A stretch of DNA of 64,000 bases from Sarcomyxa edulis (GCA_009761415.1 QUOL01000003.1:1426001-1490000), one strand, 5' to 3'. Counted from the stretch's first letter, positions 1-12,142 are shown. Notes: generated by a model not told the origin, from the sequence alone. Made by a program: numbers and translations.

Positions 1-692
1 ACCTCTAGCATCTGCATCGATCCCAAGACCAAGGTCATCGAAGACTTGGAGCAATTCTCCAGCGAATGTGGAGATGGCCAAGGCGTGGAGTTGTGTGGGA
101 TTGGGGTTCGGAGATTGAGGAGTGGGAGCAGGGGGATTGTTGAAAGCGGGTGACGAGATGAGAGGTAGTAAGTGGGCGGATAGATTGGTGAGAAGTACCG
201 ACAAAGGTCGGTGCAGCGAGCGCAAGATAGCTCGGTGGAGGTGTGCGTTGTCGACAGTCGCTTTGAGTTCGCTAAAATTTTTGGGGTCAGGTTTCAGGTG
301 TGAAACAAAAGTTTGAAGTATGAGACCCACGATGCAATGAGTTCCCCAAGAGCATGTCCACGACCTGCAGGAATAGGACGACGGCCACCAACGCAGTCAT
401 TAATGACTGCAGGCCCAGTAGGCTGGGCAAGAGATTTGGAGACAGCCTCGCTTAGTTTGAGACCAAGCATCTCGAGATACGATCCATCTTGGATGAGTGG
501 TGCCGTTTGTGCGGTGTTGTTCTGGGCGGGAGATGGGCGTCTGAACGTGCTGAGAGACAACTTGTTGAGAGGTCGAGCTACTCTTTCAGTAGCTGCAGCT
601 GATTCTGGCCGAGAAGGGGGTTGAGGACCAGGAGACGAAGGTCTGCTGGCAGGGCGGAAGAAAGAAGGATGATTCTTGAGTGCGTTGATCAT
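1..692 (-). CDS. Unidentified protein, N-terminal part (runs off left edge)
   Basis: The start codon is ATG at 692. Exon 1 (692-331) encodes a Pro/Ser/Arg-rich, probably disordered leader of about 70 residues, then the segment GSYLEMLGLKLSEAVSKSL and GGRRPIPAGRGHALGELIAS. A 59 bp GT-AG intron (330-272) joins to exon 2 (271 to below 1). In frame this reads ASELKATVDNAHLHRAILR, then a helical, Leu-rich stretch (SVLLTNLSAHLLPLI) and TFAGELLQVFDDLGLGID. The splice and the alternation of amphipathic helices support a real helical-repeat-like protein. I do not recognise the family, and the C-terminus lies outside the window. A 605 bp gap separates its start from the end of the upstream adaptin gene. 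Confidence 0.7.
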
Positions 693-1297
693 CGTGGAGG
701 TATCGGGGTATCAAGGGGATTGTCGTTAGGAGAAGAGTGTTTGTTAATTCCGAGTTGGATATATGGCTTCTAAATGTCTACGATGTGCGATTTCAGGAGG
801 AAGAGACCTGATTCCGACGAGAGTAAGTTGCAATTATCCCATTAGTCTATGTGAAAAGTCGAGAAAGCGGGCGCGTTGAGTAGGTTGAACGCGAGGGGGC
901 CCTAAGGAGGTCTGTCTGTGTCGAGAAGAAGGAAAGCTCGAGGACCGAAGAGTATGTTGCTGATCTGGTGTGTGAAGCTGAAACAAGACGAAAGGGGTGC
1001 GGTCAAAAACGAAAACAAATAAGCAAGAAAACTATACGAAAAGTCAAAAAGAATAAACATACGACGATGAAGGGAGAATCATAGATTGAGGACGGGCAAC
1101 AAGAGGAAGGTTTGTCGAAGATGTCGACCAAGTCCTTGATAAAAAATTTTGTGCGCTCGAGATCCGTCCTTTCTTTAGTACAGATCAAGCTTTCCCACGC
1201 CGACCCCGGAGTCATTTTACTTCCGTCGACTCAGAACGACTCAGCTAACGTATGGTGGCATTCCTAAGATAATAGCATACTTGGAATGATACAGTAG
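693..1297. other. Intergenic region upstream of the left-edge gene
   Basis: This 605 bp gap lies between the stop of the AP-4-like gene (1298) and the start codon at 692, both on the minus strand, so it should hold the terminator of one and the promoter of the other. A 70-codon minus-strand frame at 1003-1215 has no recognisable content. I see no repeat or RNA gene. Confidence 0.5.
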
Positions 1298-4200
1298 TTA
1301 CCCTGCTAGTACCTTTCTGATAGATGCTCGCCGTGCATCGTCTGTACACCGCAGTTGCCACAAACAACTCTCCTCTTCCCCCTCACGAAGTCGAAGCAAA
1401 GCAGGCATCGACAGACTGGAGTCCCCAGACGTTGACGTTATAACAACCTTCAAGTCGCCTGTACTAGCCATTCAATGACAGTCACATTGCATAACTTGTC
1501 GCACATTACCTTCGAACGGCGGTCGATCGACAGCTATGACTTTCAAGCGGGACTTTTCGAGCGTCTGTAGTCGTCGTAGTGTGTCTTCAATAGACGTGTC
1601 ACACCATCCGCGTGCACTATGGGAAGTATCCGTCGCGTTCCATATGTTCTCGAAATCAGGTTCGACCGGACCATCCGAGGGTTCCGTTATGAATGGAGAG
1701 TCAAACGCGATGAGATCCGGACGAGAAGTCTGGTGATGTTCATGAACATAGACCCGACCGTGATAACACTAACAACTCACTGCATCTGCCTGTTTGGGTA
1801 TCGTCTCAGCCGTCGAAGAAGCCTATCCCAGAATGCTGATAAGGCAACACGAAGATGAAAATACGCAGAAAGCCTCACCCTGGCCATCATCTCAAATTGC
1901 TCAGCGCCAGCAGCGAGCGTCAGTTCACCCGCTGTTACCGAGACCCTGGAACTCACTCGACTAAGCTCATAGCCGCCCTGGTCGGAAGAAACACTGCGCT
2001 GAGAGCTAGAAGGGCGACGGAGACGTGGTATCGGTTGCGGGCGTTCATACGCATCGTATCTTAATTTGGCGGCGGACGGAGTTTTCTTGGGGGATGATGG
2101 ATTGGAGGAACGAGCTCGAGGGGACGTTGGTCGAGACGGAGACTCGGGCGACTTGAGAATGTTGTGCGATTGGAGTGCTTCGAGGAAATCTGGTAGCTGC
2201 AGTACGCATCAGCTTGAATTATCGTAGAATGCACGGTGAGGATCACTAACAGACGAGGACCTAGCTTGTTTCACGATCTCGGACAGAAGTGATTTCTGTC
2301 CCGACAGTGTAATGAACTGTTCGCACCGCTGTATCGAGAATTTAGATCAGCAAAGGTAAGTGGCACCGTCTCGATAGGACTCACTCCCCGAATATGTCTC
2401 CCCGCAAACTGACTCGCCCGAGTGACATGGGACAGTACCTCCTCAGAGACCTTCTCGCACTCGGCTGATATCCGAATCATCGCCAACAGACATGCATCTT
2501 GTACACTCGCTACAACTAATCAGTGCCTACCAAATCATCGACGCCGAAATCACTTACGAGGATACGTAGAAAGTCTCTCCGCCACTCCACGTAGAATCGC
2601 AACAGGTGGTATAGACAGCCTGCTACAATATTCACTTGCTAAAGCAGATATGATCACCATCATCGTGGGTCCCAGTTGTTCTTCAGGTTCCGCTAGGACG
2701 GTAACGAGTGTAGTGGCGCAGCCTATGCAGAACGTCGTAGAAGCTGTTTTGTTCCCCGATTCAGCACTATCGTTCGATATATCCATGATATATCTGAGGG
2801 TGGGACTCACAATTACGAAGATAAGTGAGGATCATCTCCACTACACCTTCCAAGACCGAAACTGATACGGATACCGACTGTTTATCGCTAAGAGAAGACG
2901 AAGAATTCTCAACAAGACCAATAAGCGTCTTGGCCTGTCGAGCGTAAAACTCCCCATCCTCTCCAGATTGTACCTGCACAACCTCTAACAAACGAGTGGC
3001 ATATTCGTCTTTGGCTTTGACCGACAAAGTAAGGGGGATGGTTTGTAGCGATTGGGAGTAGTACGATTCGATGATGTTGGGGTCGATCTTGTTTAATATC
3101 TGTAAAGTCTACAACTTTGGTGAGCAAGAGAGAAAGAAAGACTATAGAGACTCCTGGATTCGATGAGACTTTTTCCTACCTTCCGACGAATCAAACTATC
3201 CGACGAATCAAGAAGCTGCATCACTCGTTCCACCTCCCACCCCTCTAAAGCAGTTGGAATATCTGGATTCGTTCCAGCCCACGAGCTCGGATCCAGACAT
3301 TCCAAACAAGACAAGAATAAGTACTGATCGTTCGCGTCCCGGGAAACTAGGAGTTGCCGGATATTGTTTAGTGGGGAAAGACGTGGTGATACCTGAGAAG
3401 GGGCGAGTGTTTCTGGTGGTAGAGTTGATAATAATGTGAATGCATCTCGAAGGAGTACTGTTTCAATATAGAAATTAGGAGCAGAGATTTTTGATAAGAG
3501 GGATGGACGATCAGAAAAGGCTGGAAGTGCACTGACCGTGTCCATGAGAACGTGCTGAGCGAATAATCTCGAATACGATGTGATGGTTTCTCTTCGAGAG
3601 GCTTCGGAAGACTCGTGAAATGTAGTTGAAGGCTTAGATACGTAGATGCTCACCCGAAGGTCTGAAGAGCCGACAAAACTTTGAGGAGTAACCCTTGTTT
3701 CGATTTGTCGTTTGCGCTGTTTGACCACGTCGTCTCCAATATTCCATTGATTGTATCATGGATAGTTTCTCGATCGGGTGGAGATAGCTATCACAAGTCT
3801 GTGAGTGGCATTTCACAGAGGGAATGTGACGGGCTTACTTGGGAAATGTTAGTAGATACTAGAAGAGCGGCACCGACTACAGTAGGCTGCACATCCGTCA
3901 ACCTCGTGATTACCTTTCCAGTGATACGCTGTAAGACTTCTGGGTCATGATGAGATAATGAACGAAAGACGAGTAGAGCTCGTCGGCGGACATGCGGTCT
4001 GGAAAGAACGGGTAGATACCAACGTTTCGGTCAACAAGAATGTATATAGGTCAAACCAATAAATACATACTGACGAGTTATGCGAGAGCAATTCATATAG
4101 ACGTGATTGTACAGCTGGTATGACGTCTTCTGTTGAAGACATGACTAGAGAATCTAGAGCTAGGCATATACGGGGTATTTCTGAGCTTTCAAGATCCTAC

Positions 4201-4786
4201 ATAGCGAGAGAGTTATTTCAGAGCCAAATCATGATGTATGGGGTGTGAAGGGACCTTGCGTAAAGTGTTGACAAGCATGAGTTGGAGCTCATAGTTCGGA
4301 GGCATCATCTCCGTGCAGAATAAATAACCTGGTAGTAAGTAACAAGATCAATGCAAGTACCAGTCACGACGACCTCCAATTCCACTCACCAATCCGTTTA
4401 TCTCCCACCGTCTTCCCAGCCTCTGCAAGATTGACCGCATGAGCTAACGCGTAGTCCATCGCTCCAGTCCCGAGGATACCAGAAGTGATCGACATGGAAC
4501 AGTAAAGCAGGACGACAAGGCATTCTTTGCATTGGGTCTGTATCATATATAGTGGCGGGAAGAGTCAGTTTTCCGAGGGTTGATTACATAGGTCAGGTAG
4601 GATGATACTGACGAGTGTAAGTGCTGGATGAGATAGTCTAACGCGTGTAGAATTGATCTCGTCAAGAAGGTATTGGTCCGCTTGTTGGATCGAACCTGCA
4701 GTTTCTGTTTTCCGAACGAGGGAATAATATGCTCGGCTCAGAGCACCAGATGATAGGAATGAAGGAAAGGGTGTATCTGCAGACAT
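1298..4786 (-). CDS. AP-4 complex subunit epsilon-like large adaptin
   Basis: This is a large adaptin of a clathrin-adaptor-type coat, which acts at the trans-Golgi/endosome. The start ATG is 4786. Exon 1 (SADTPFPSFLSSGALSRAYY...) joins to QCKECLVVLLYCSMSITSGI, then AHAVNLAEAGKTVGDKRIGY, NYELQLMLVNTLRKDLESSE and PRICLALDSLVMSSTEDVIP. This is the classic adaptin N-terminal HEAT pattern (K-E-hydrophobic, KRIGYL, VNTLRKDL, CLALDSL). Later exons give RRALLVFRSLSHHDPEVLQR, LLDSSDSLIRRKTLRILNKI and MVIISALASEYCSRLSIPPV. A Ser/Pro hinge follows (SPSRPTSPRARSSNPSSPKK), and the protein ends RKVLAG at 1298. At least a dozen short introns interrupt it. The epsilon assignment rests on remembered similarity to AP-4 epsilon rather than AP-1 gamma; AP-1 gamma is the main alternative. 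The C-terminal ear is not obvious. Confidence 0.75.
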
Positions 4787-4947
4787 TTCCGTCGAGCAAC
4801 CGCGGCGACACCAGGCAAGTTGCGAGAGTCACGCACTGGCACGCCGGCGCAAGAGCACTGTGACACGATCGTGACCACCTTCGATTTGATATCCCGATCA
4901 CTTGAACTTGCAATTGAACGTTCTTCTCAGAAATTCCAAACCGTGTT
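4787..4947. promoter_or_regulatory. Divergent promoter between the adaptin gene and BUB2
   Basis: Only 161 bp separate the two start codons (minus-strand ATG at 4786, plus-strand ATG at 4948), so both genes must use one short shared control region. No clear TATA box is visible. Confidence 0.6.
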
Positions 4948-6213
4948 ATGGCCTCCGACAACGTGGAGGCTCTCAAGGCCGTCGCTCATTCCTTCAACAA
5001 GATACTCAATCAACCCAGGATATATTCCTCTAAATCGCGAGGAACGGGAGATGGCGACGATAAGGACGGAACGAAGAAGCTGAGGCGCTTGATTCTGGTT
5101 GAGGGAATTCCGTCTAGTATTGTGCGTGTCATTTCCTAGTCTCTGCTTTCTTGTTGCTCATCTCTGTCCTTACTCGTAGGATCCAACGCTACGCCCGCGT
5201 ATATGGAAGATCCTTCTACGAGTTGAGGATCTGTCTTCAGAAACATTCTTGCAATACGTCGCGCGAGGGCCGTGTGAAGTTCGGGAAAAGATTCGAAATG
5301 ATACATTTCGGTGCGTAGAACTACTATCTCAGTTGAAACTCGAGATTGAGCGTGTCCTACAGAACGCTCGCCACGGATAGAGGATTCAAGGAAAGAGTCC
5401 GTGAAGATATGCTCGTTCGTTTATTGGACGCGTTCGTGTGGCGGAATCATGGTACTATTCCCGCACTATTTCCAAGCATGCTTCTGACCATTCCTGATAG
5501 ATCGACAGGAAAGTCGACATTTAGGATTCACCTATGTACAAGGCATGAACGTCCTAGCAGCACCGTTTCTTTACACTATGCCCTCGGAACTGGAAGCTTT
5601 CTTTTGTTTCTCCAAATTCATTGAAGAATGTTGTCCATTATATGTGCAGCCTACTCTGGAAGGTGTACACCGTGGACTCAAAGTAAGTTTCCGTCATTAT
5701 TGTTTCCATCCTGCAGGAACTGATTCGAATTAGCTTCTAGACCAGTGTTTGAAGATCGTGGACCCAGAATTATACGGATATCTTCGTTCGAAGAACCTTT
5801 CTGCCGAGATATACGCATTCCCATGTCAGCATGTCCATTTTGGTCTCGTGTCGCGCTGTTAACTTACTGCCATGTAGCTGTGCTTACTCTATGTGCATGC
5901 ACGCCACCGCTAGACCAAGTTCTCCAACTATGGGACTTTCTTCTAGCATTCGGGGTGCACCTGAACGTGTTGTGCGTGATAGCTCAGCTATTCTTGATGC
6001 GCGAAAAGGTGATGAGTTCGTCGAGGTAGGCACCCAGTAACTTGTTATTGTTGCGAGTACTAATGCCACTCTAGCCCAATGCGACTGTTGCGAACATTCC
6101 CTCCACTAGAAGCGTTGCCAGTGATTGGGATTGTTGTTGCACTAGTACGCGACCTTCCTAGTGAACTGTACGACGAGTTGGTGAAACACCCATACGAAGT
6201 CCGGAGTTCCTGA
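4948..6213 (+). CDS. BUB2: Mitotic checkpoint GTPase-activating protein BUB2/Cdc16
   Basis: This is the TBC-domain GAP of the spindle-position checkpoint / septation network. It acts with Bfa1 on the Tem1/Spg1 GTPase at the spindle pole body. Exons are 4948-5121, 5180-5310, 5363-5451, 5501-5682, 5734-5824, 5878-6025 and 6075-6213, which sum to 954 nt (317 aa, close to the roughly 300 aa of yeast orthologues). The TBC arginine-finger motif reads IRNDTFRT, split by an intron after the arginine's first two bases. The glutamine finger reads GFTYVQGMNV. Further family signatures are FSKFIEECCPLYVQPTLEGV, LDQCLKIVDPELYGYL, LQLWDFLLAFGVHLNVLCV and the C-terminal SPMRLLRTFPPL. Both catalytic fingers are present, so an active GAP is expected. 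It is divergently transcribed from the adaptin gene. Confidence 0.95.
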
Positions 6214-6236
6214 CCCAGCCCCAGCCCCAGCCCCAG
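6214..6236. repeat. Short (CCCCAG)n tandem repeat after the BUB2 stop
   Basis: Nearly four copies of a six-base CCCCAG unit start directly after the BUB2 stop codon, at the beginning of the 3' UTR. Confidence 0.8.
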
Positions 6237-6399
6237 CTAGCTGCCATACCATGTCGATGATACCCAGCAAATAATAATTGATAAAATAATAATGAAATAA
6301 TATTTATTCCCATGACGTATGCGCATTACGTCATAGTACTCCCGCCGTACAAAATGGCTGGTCCCGCCTTTTTTACCACAAACCTTGTTTTTACCTGCA

Positions 6400-7444
6400 A
6401 TGTCTTACGCCGACGTCGCTGCTCACAACGCTCCCCCAATCTCACAACAGGTACGCGTCGTTGAAGTATACCACTTGCTCGTCGTCTAACACGTCTTGCA
6501 GCCACACGCAGATCAGAGCCTTCTCAACACCACTCGACCTTCTGCAGATCCCATCGCAGACGACGGCGCAAAAGTCAACCTCGTTCCGTCAGACTTCAAA
6601 TCTCATCCTGCCAGTAAGTCAAGCGCACTTTGAACTCAGGGCCCTATACTAATTTTTGGGTTTTTGACAGCCATGACATCCGAGGCAGACATCATTGTCG
6701 ATGCCGACTCGAGCGACGACTTTAGCCCCTCTGAGAGCAGAAACACGAGACGCAGACACGCAAAGAGTAAACGTCGCCAGGAAGCTGAAGCTGAAGGTCT
6801 CTACATATGGGAGACCGCAAAACACTATCTCTTCAGACCGGGTGTAGCCGGGGGACTTGTCGGACTCAGTGTGTCTTCCTTCTTTATACGCAGTTTCTTC
6901 CAGTATTGACACTAGGCTTTGCTAACAGTCAACATCGGCCTCTTGGCGGGCGCATCTCGCGCTTTCTACACTCAACCCCACCTCCGCCGCGATACCAAAG
7001 TTATCTCATCCACCGTTGCTGCTACACTGGCCCTCTTCACTGCCGAAGGTTTCGCAGTAGAGAAGTACAGTCAGACGCCCCGCGGAAAGGCTGAAGCGAA
7101 GCGTGCAAAGGAAGAAGGAACGCTTTTGTACAAGCATGCTCAAGAGGCCATCTTGAGGCCTGGTGTTGCCGGGGGAATCGTCGGCATCTGTACGTCGCCT
7201 CCTTTCTGTTTGATATCTGTTCTGACACCGTGTTAAGTGAACGCCGCGATCCTTGGAGCTGTCGGGTATTTCTCGTACATCCACTGGAACAGACCTACCT
7301 GGGACAGACGTATCGTGTCCGCCGTATCGGTCGGTCTCCTCACTTTATGGGGTGGAGAGGGGTAAGCAGTCCGTATGAAAGGCTCCTCATGCTCTGCTGA
7401 CATGACTCTCGCATAGATTCTTGGCTGAACGTCTACGCAAATAA
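6400..7444 (+). CDS. OM14-like mitochondrial outer-membrane protein
   Basis: Exons 6400-6450, 6502-6613, 6671-6868, 6929-7189, 7238-7361 and 7417-7444 sum to 774 nt (257 aa). The N-terminus SYADVAAHNAPPISQQ and the following acidic/basic linker (DSSDDFSP, then RRRHAKSKRRQE) precede three hydrophobic segments: FRPGVAGGLVGLINIGLLAG, VISSTVAATLALFTAEGF and ILRPGVAGGIVGILNAAILG. The last is followed by VSAVSVGLLTLWGGEGFLAE. The two GVAGG(L/I)VG segments look like internal repeats. This layout matches the fungal Om14 C-terminal family, in which yeast Om14 sits in the mitochondrial outer membrane and helps dock ribosomes. The family call comes from remembered sequence pattern, so function is inferred. 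Its 3' end converges on the gene at 7724. Confidence 0.7.
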
Positions 7445-7723
7445 AGATTGTTATCAAAATACCAATGTGTTCATAGGATTTTCTACTACCCTTGTCTCTT
7501 TTCTTAAGGTGTATTCACTCTTGCAGTGTAGTTGATATAAATATACGAGCTTTTCGGTGTCGTTTTCATTGCTAGTGTGATAGAAATGCTTGTTATATCT
7601 AATGCACAGTTCAAGTGGTGACTTGACAGAACATAACCATTCGGAAGCATTGTGGCGTAAACGCCGAGTTTATTCGAATCGATCATAGTTTACACACTAA
7701 AAGTACAGAGACACAGCAGACAC

Positions 7724-8375
7724 TCAGAGATTGTTCGAGGACCCGTCGTTGATCCCGGCACCGAGAGATTTATTGATCGGGTGCGCACCTAAAGCACGAG
7801 ACTGTATCAGACACCGACATCGTCAAAAGACGCGCAGGACATACCATGAGCAACAGCATTCTCCCTCAACTTCATGGCCTCACGTTCAAGACGCTCAGCT
7901 TCTCCAAGCTCCTGAGATTGCATCTTGAAAGCTTTGAGCTCTCTGGGGAGATAGCAATAACGTTGAAAACGAGATAAGTTGTCGATCGAGCGTGTGGAAG
8001 GAAGGAGAAGAGGGACACGTACTGTTCTTTGAGCATACCCTGAGCCTGGATGGCGTTACTGCCTATCATAGGTCCTTGGGATTGGCCGTGGGTGTGCCCG
8101 ACGATGCCCATGCCCATGCCTGTCCCTTGGGATTGGCGGGTGTTGCCACCGAGCTGTGGGACACCATATGATTAGTTAGTCGGTATTTTCATAGGGCGGT
8201 GAGGATGGGACATACACTAGCATGGTTCTGGCCACTCGTATGGTTGTTGTTACGGTCGTCGAGATCGTTGTTGGTGTTGGTATTGTCATTCTTCTGAATT
8301 GATTCGATTATGGTCAATGTCATGAGACGAAAATGAAGACACTGTACACACCTTGTGAGATCCGAATAGAGGCAT
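7724..8375 (-). CDS. Small hydrophilic hypothetical protein (131 aa)
   Basis: Five exons (8375-8352, 8293-8216, 8153-8023, 7942-7845, 7788-7724) total 396 nt. The product starts PLFGSHKKNDNTN, is Asn/Asp/His/Gly-rich (LDDRNNNHTSGQNHAS, GMGMGIVGHTHGQSQG), and ends in a charged helix ELKAFKMQSQELGEAERLER followed by GAHPINKSLGAGI. There are no membrane segments or known domains, and Cys is absent. A TATATAAA box lies 86 bp upstream of the ATG. I recall similar short proteins in other Agaricomycetes but no assigned function; it looks like an intrinsically disordered, possibly stress-related, protein. Confidence 0.7.
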
Positions 8376-8752
8376 GGTCGTTGATCGTAGAGTATATGTG
8401 TAGGTTTAAACAAGTGGGAAACGATGTGGTTTCGCTTCTACCTGTAAAGATGTCTCGGGGTTTATATACACAGGAGCCACACCTGGGGGGCTCATGACGT
8501 CGTACATATCAGGGGGAATAGCGGATAGTTAGACGATCATTGGTATTGAATTGCGGTACTTGTACGATATATATGGGTATGGATCTGGAGCGGATGGGTC
8601 AGATGGAAGATCTTTGAATTTGTTCGAACTCCTGTCTCCGAACTTGAAGTCGACGTGACTTCCCGGCATTAGTCACTCAACGTGACTGTGACGGTGGAAG
8701 GGATTAGACAACATATACAAACCTGGAGTTCAAAAACGTGGACATACTATTA
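8376..8752. promoter_or_regulatory. Promoter region of the small hydrophilic protein
   Basis: This 377 bp gap lies between two minus-strand genes. The minus strand carries TATATAAA at 8468-8461, correctly placed for a start codon at 8375. The rest holds no recognisable feature. Confidence 0.6.
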
Positions 8753-11700
8753 CTAGCCCTGCATGGCATTGTCTTGTGTGAGATTGGCGATATAAGCACC
8801 CCAATCTTGAAACCTACGGTTATAATCGTTCAGTAGTGTGAAATATTGGATCATAAGTGAACATACTCGATGCCGGACGGTGCGCCACCCCACAGGTCAT
8901 TATCTACCGATGTCCCATAATTCTCATAATTCTCATACGGAGAGGTTTGTTGTAGTAGAGGATCGAAGGTCGAGAGGTCGTCTTGCGGCGTATTAATATT
9001 CGGATCACATAGCCTGGAAATTAATTGAGCATTAAAATATGACGATGGGTCCAGAGGGTCCTCCAATGATTCTGTTATCGAGCCACCGTTGATCACATCG
9101 GAGGAGTCGAGTGACTGCTGCGGATAAGGGATATTCGAGAACCATTCAGGACTGAATAACGAAGCATCGTATGTGGGTTGACCGGGATCGTCGATAGGGT
9201 TCGGCGGAGGGGACGTTTGCTCATGCAACGTGGCGGACGAGACTCGCTGGGAGCCTGCGATGCGGCGCGCGGTAGGTTCGTCGTCCGAAGGTACACTGAA
9301 CATGGTGGAGGGCACGTCAGCGGCCACGTCGCTGTCTCTTGTGCGTTTGCTCGATGCTGAAGGACCTCCTGTAGACGCCAAGTCTCCGGCTGATGCGAGA
9401 CCGTTCACGATATCCCTATTTTACAGAAATCAGTGGTTGGTCCTAACATCCGGCAGAAGTAGTTATTGATTACCAGAGTCGGCCAGCAGAGCGCCATCTA
9501 TGGAATGCAGTGATATGTTGAATACGAAGCACAAAGAGGTATCATGATTAATATTACATACCGTGGCTCGCACTTTTTGAGATATTTCAAACAGACATTG
9601 ATGCGCTCCGCGTCCTTGCTAGGATCGAAACGGAGACCAGACCGCTTGCCGTTCCAGATGTTCAACAAGAGCATGACACCAGACGTAAAAGCTCCGACCT
9701 GTACAAAATAGACTGAGTTATTCAATGTAATCCTTCGAGGTTAGAAGAGTTTACCTGTAGATGAGGGTTAGCCTTGTTCCTTATGCGCATATATGTGTCT
9801 ATGATGTGGCAACACGAGCGAGCAGCGTTTGTACATATGACCAAGGCCGGGAAAAAGCTCTGCGAACGATTCCGAGGCGATGGAATGAACGGTCTATGAA
9901 CGAGCATCTGAAGATGGTAATAATTGCAATATATCAATGCTGATTGGTCGAAAAAGGTCTTGTTTTCACGATTAGGATCCCATCGAACTGACAAGTGCAA
10001 ATAATGATTCAGAGCGAGTGATTGAAGATGGATACGAACGCACGATGTTCAGGGACCTCATCCATCCACTTGTTCAGTTTGGAGTCTAGCTCGGCTACGA
10101 TGAGGTGGTCAGAATTCTGTTCTACGCCATACTGTGAGCATGAGGGAAGAGTCAATGCTGTCTTCGGGTGAATTGAAGAGAGTGTTGACGAACAAGTTGG
10201 TGCAGTGCCCGCCCCGTTATTGAATTAAGCTTCAGTAGCGTGAGGAAATAGGCAACAGAGGAGGGGCGATTGGGGGGCTGCTTGAAAGCTAATTCTGGAT
10301 CCGGATGGTCCCAATATTCATCATCACAATTACAGGGTAGATCGAGATCATAGCTGTAGGCATTGAGGTAAACATATTGCGCGTAAGACAAATCGACAAT
10401 GATGAACGCACTCATCGTCCTGGAGAGCGCAAGGACGTCCGAGAATGGGGCTTATGCGTCTATCAATGGATATTAAGACCCTGGGAGACATACACTAGAT
10501 ATGTAAGCTGCTCAAAGTCTTGTCACAGATGCGAGGGCTCACCAGAATGCACGCTTCCATAGCTCTGCTTCAATTTTGTTGGAACCCAAATGCACTTTGC
10601 TCCTGTGGAGCCCTACCTCCTGACAGCGACGGAGAGCAATGCCAACCTCTGTCCAGCATCCTAAAGGACCGGACGATAAGGCCAAGAACTCAGCTGATAG
10701 CTATATTTTGGCGCCCATAGGTACCGAGAATTCAGTGTTGCTTAGGTTTTGCACAAGAAGTAAATGACGTACAGCGTGTAGTTGTAATTCATAGAGAGAA
10801 GCAGGACTGTATAGTATATTTCGGAGCGGTTCGACTTGAGTGTACCATTTCCAACCTTTGTTATGATAATAGTCGCCGATATCAAGGGAAACACGGGGAT
10901 CTTCAGAAAATTTGGAGCCGAGGGCGCAAACTACCAGCACCGTAGCCCCAAAGGCGGAATCATGAAGATGCAAGCTGTCTCTGATCGCGTTCTCGAAGGT
11001 TGGACGATGTAACAAGGGCATGTTAAGATTGATTTCGTCGAAAAAATGGCCGATGAGCTCCGTCATGAGATCATCATCAGGAAATGTATAGGATGGGGAA
11101 TGTTGATCTGGATATGGCTATACCTCCCTAAGTGATCAGTGTTTTGGTTGAATGTCCTAAAATATCGGGGCTCACTGGCTGGATGTTCCAGAAATATGGT
11201 CTGCGGTGAGCCAAACAGAAGTTCTTATAGGAGCTCCGTAGTCCAGTATATTCGTCTTTCAGTTCGAGGGCGGTCTTGAGCAGCATAGCACCGCTAGCCT
11301 TACCGAAAAAGATATTCTGGGGCTCCTTGAATGTCATTTTGAGCATGTTCGTCGTGAGGACATCGGAGATAGTTTCATCATCATTTCTAGGTAGACCGGC
11401 CTGCTCAGAGGGGCCAGGAGTAGGTGACACATCCTTCGATGAATTTGAGGGAGACAATGATGTAGATTTCAGCGACTGCTGAGATGTTGAGGGCGAGTCA
11501 TCCTGGATTGCTTGGTCCAAGTCTTGCAATGAAGCTGTGTCCGGAGGTAGCTATCGATAAATCAGAATAAAGTACAATATTAATGTTCGCCCGTAATATA
11601 CACACCTTGCGAATAAGACTTTCCATTCTCTCCAGACGCTGCTCCAGACTTTCGATGTATCTGAGGAAAATTGACTATAAATGGAAACTCCGCAGATAGA

Positions 11701-12142
11701 CGAGTGCATCCATACTTTTTGGTTTGGTCCCAGTTCTATTGTTAACGGGGTTATTAGTTTGTCAGATACTTTCTGAATTATAGGGAGACCATACTTGATC
11801 TTTATCCTTGTCTGGAGTCGTTCGTGTATGCGTGCAGTCTAGATTGGCTGCCAGGCAGTTGGAACAGAGACCTCCGGGCATCGTGGCACTATCACCTGTA
11901 GCATGGATCGTCTCAGATGAGAAGGAGCCAATATTGGTATCCAAAGCCTTTCTCACATCGTACTGAACATATTTAAAGCAGGATGGTCAAGAGCAGTTCA
12001 GGATGAGCGCCAAATGAGCACACCGGTGCGTACTTTTTTTGCGTTTGCATATGTCACAGGTAGCCCCAACCCTGCGCTTCTTGTGCGTCGGAGGCTGCAC
12101 AAAGGATCCTGAATACGTGTTGCCGTTCGTATCGAACTGCAT
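8753..12142 (-). CDS. Zn2Cys6 fungal-specific transcription factor
   Basis: This is a Gal4-type binuclear zinc-cluster regulator with a fungal-specific (Fungal_trans) middle domain. The start ATG is 12142. The cluster is assembled across a 6-nt microexon (11957-11962) encoding the I-R-C step: CDICKRKK + IRC + DSATMPGGLCSNC + LAANLDC. This gives C-x2-C-x6-C-x9-C-x2-C-x6-C, a canonical spacing. The linker/coiled coil YIESLEQRLERMESLIRK follows, then a Ser/Pro segment. The regulatory domain contains LIGHFFDEINLNMPLLHRPT, KIEAELWKRAFW, and ADLDLPCNCDDEYW-type features (DLDLPCNCDDEYWDHPDPE). The acidic Ser/Pro C-terminus ends GAYIANLTQDNAMQG at 8753. Roughly a dozen introns. The target pathway cannot be told from sequence. 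An inverted-repeat element sits 60 bp upstream of the ATG. Confidence 0.88.

Noticed and set aside
1003..1215. 70-codon minus-strand frame after the adaptin gene
   Set aside because: The adaptin frame ends at 1298, and attempts to splice into this frame meet a stop at once. The peptide is Phe/Leu-rich without similarity.
11762..11956. Minus-strand frame giving a zinc cluster with a 29-residue loop
   Set aside because: The extra residues are an intron (11896-11956). Removing it restores canonical Zn2Cys6 spacing.
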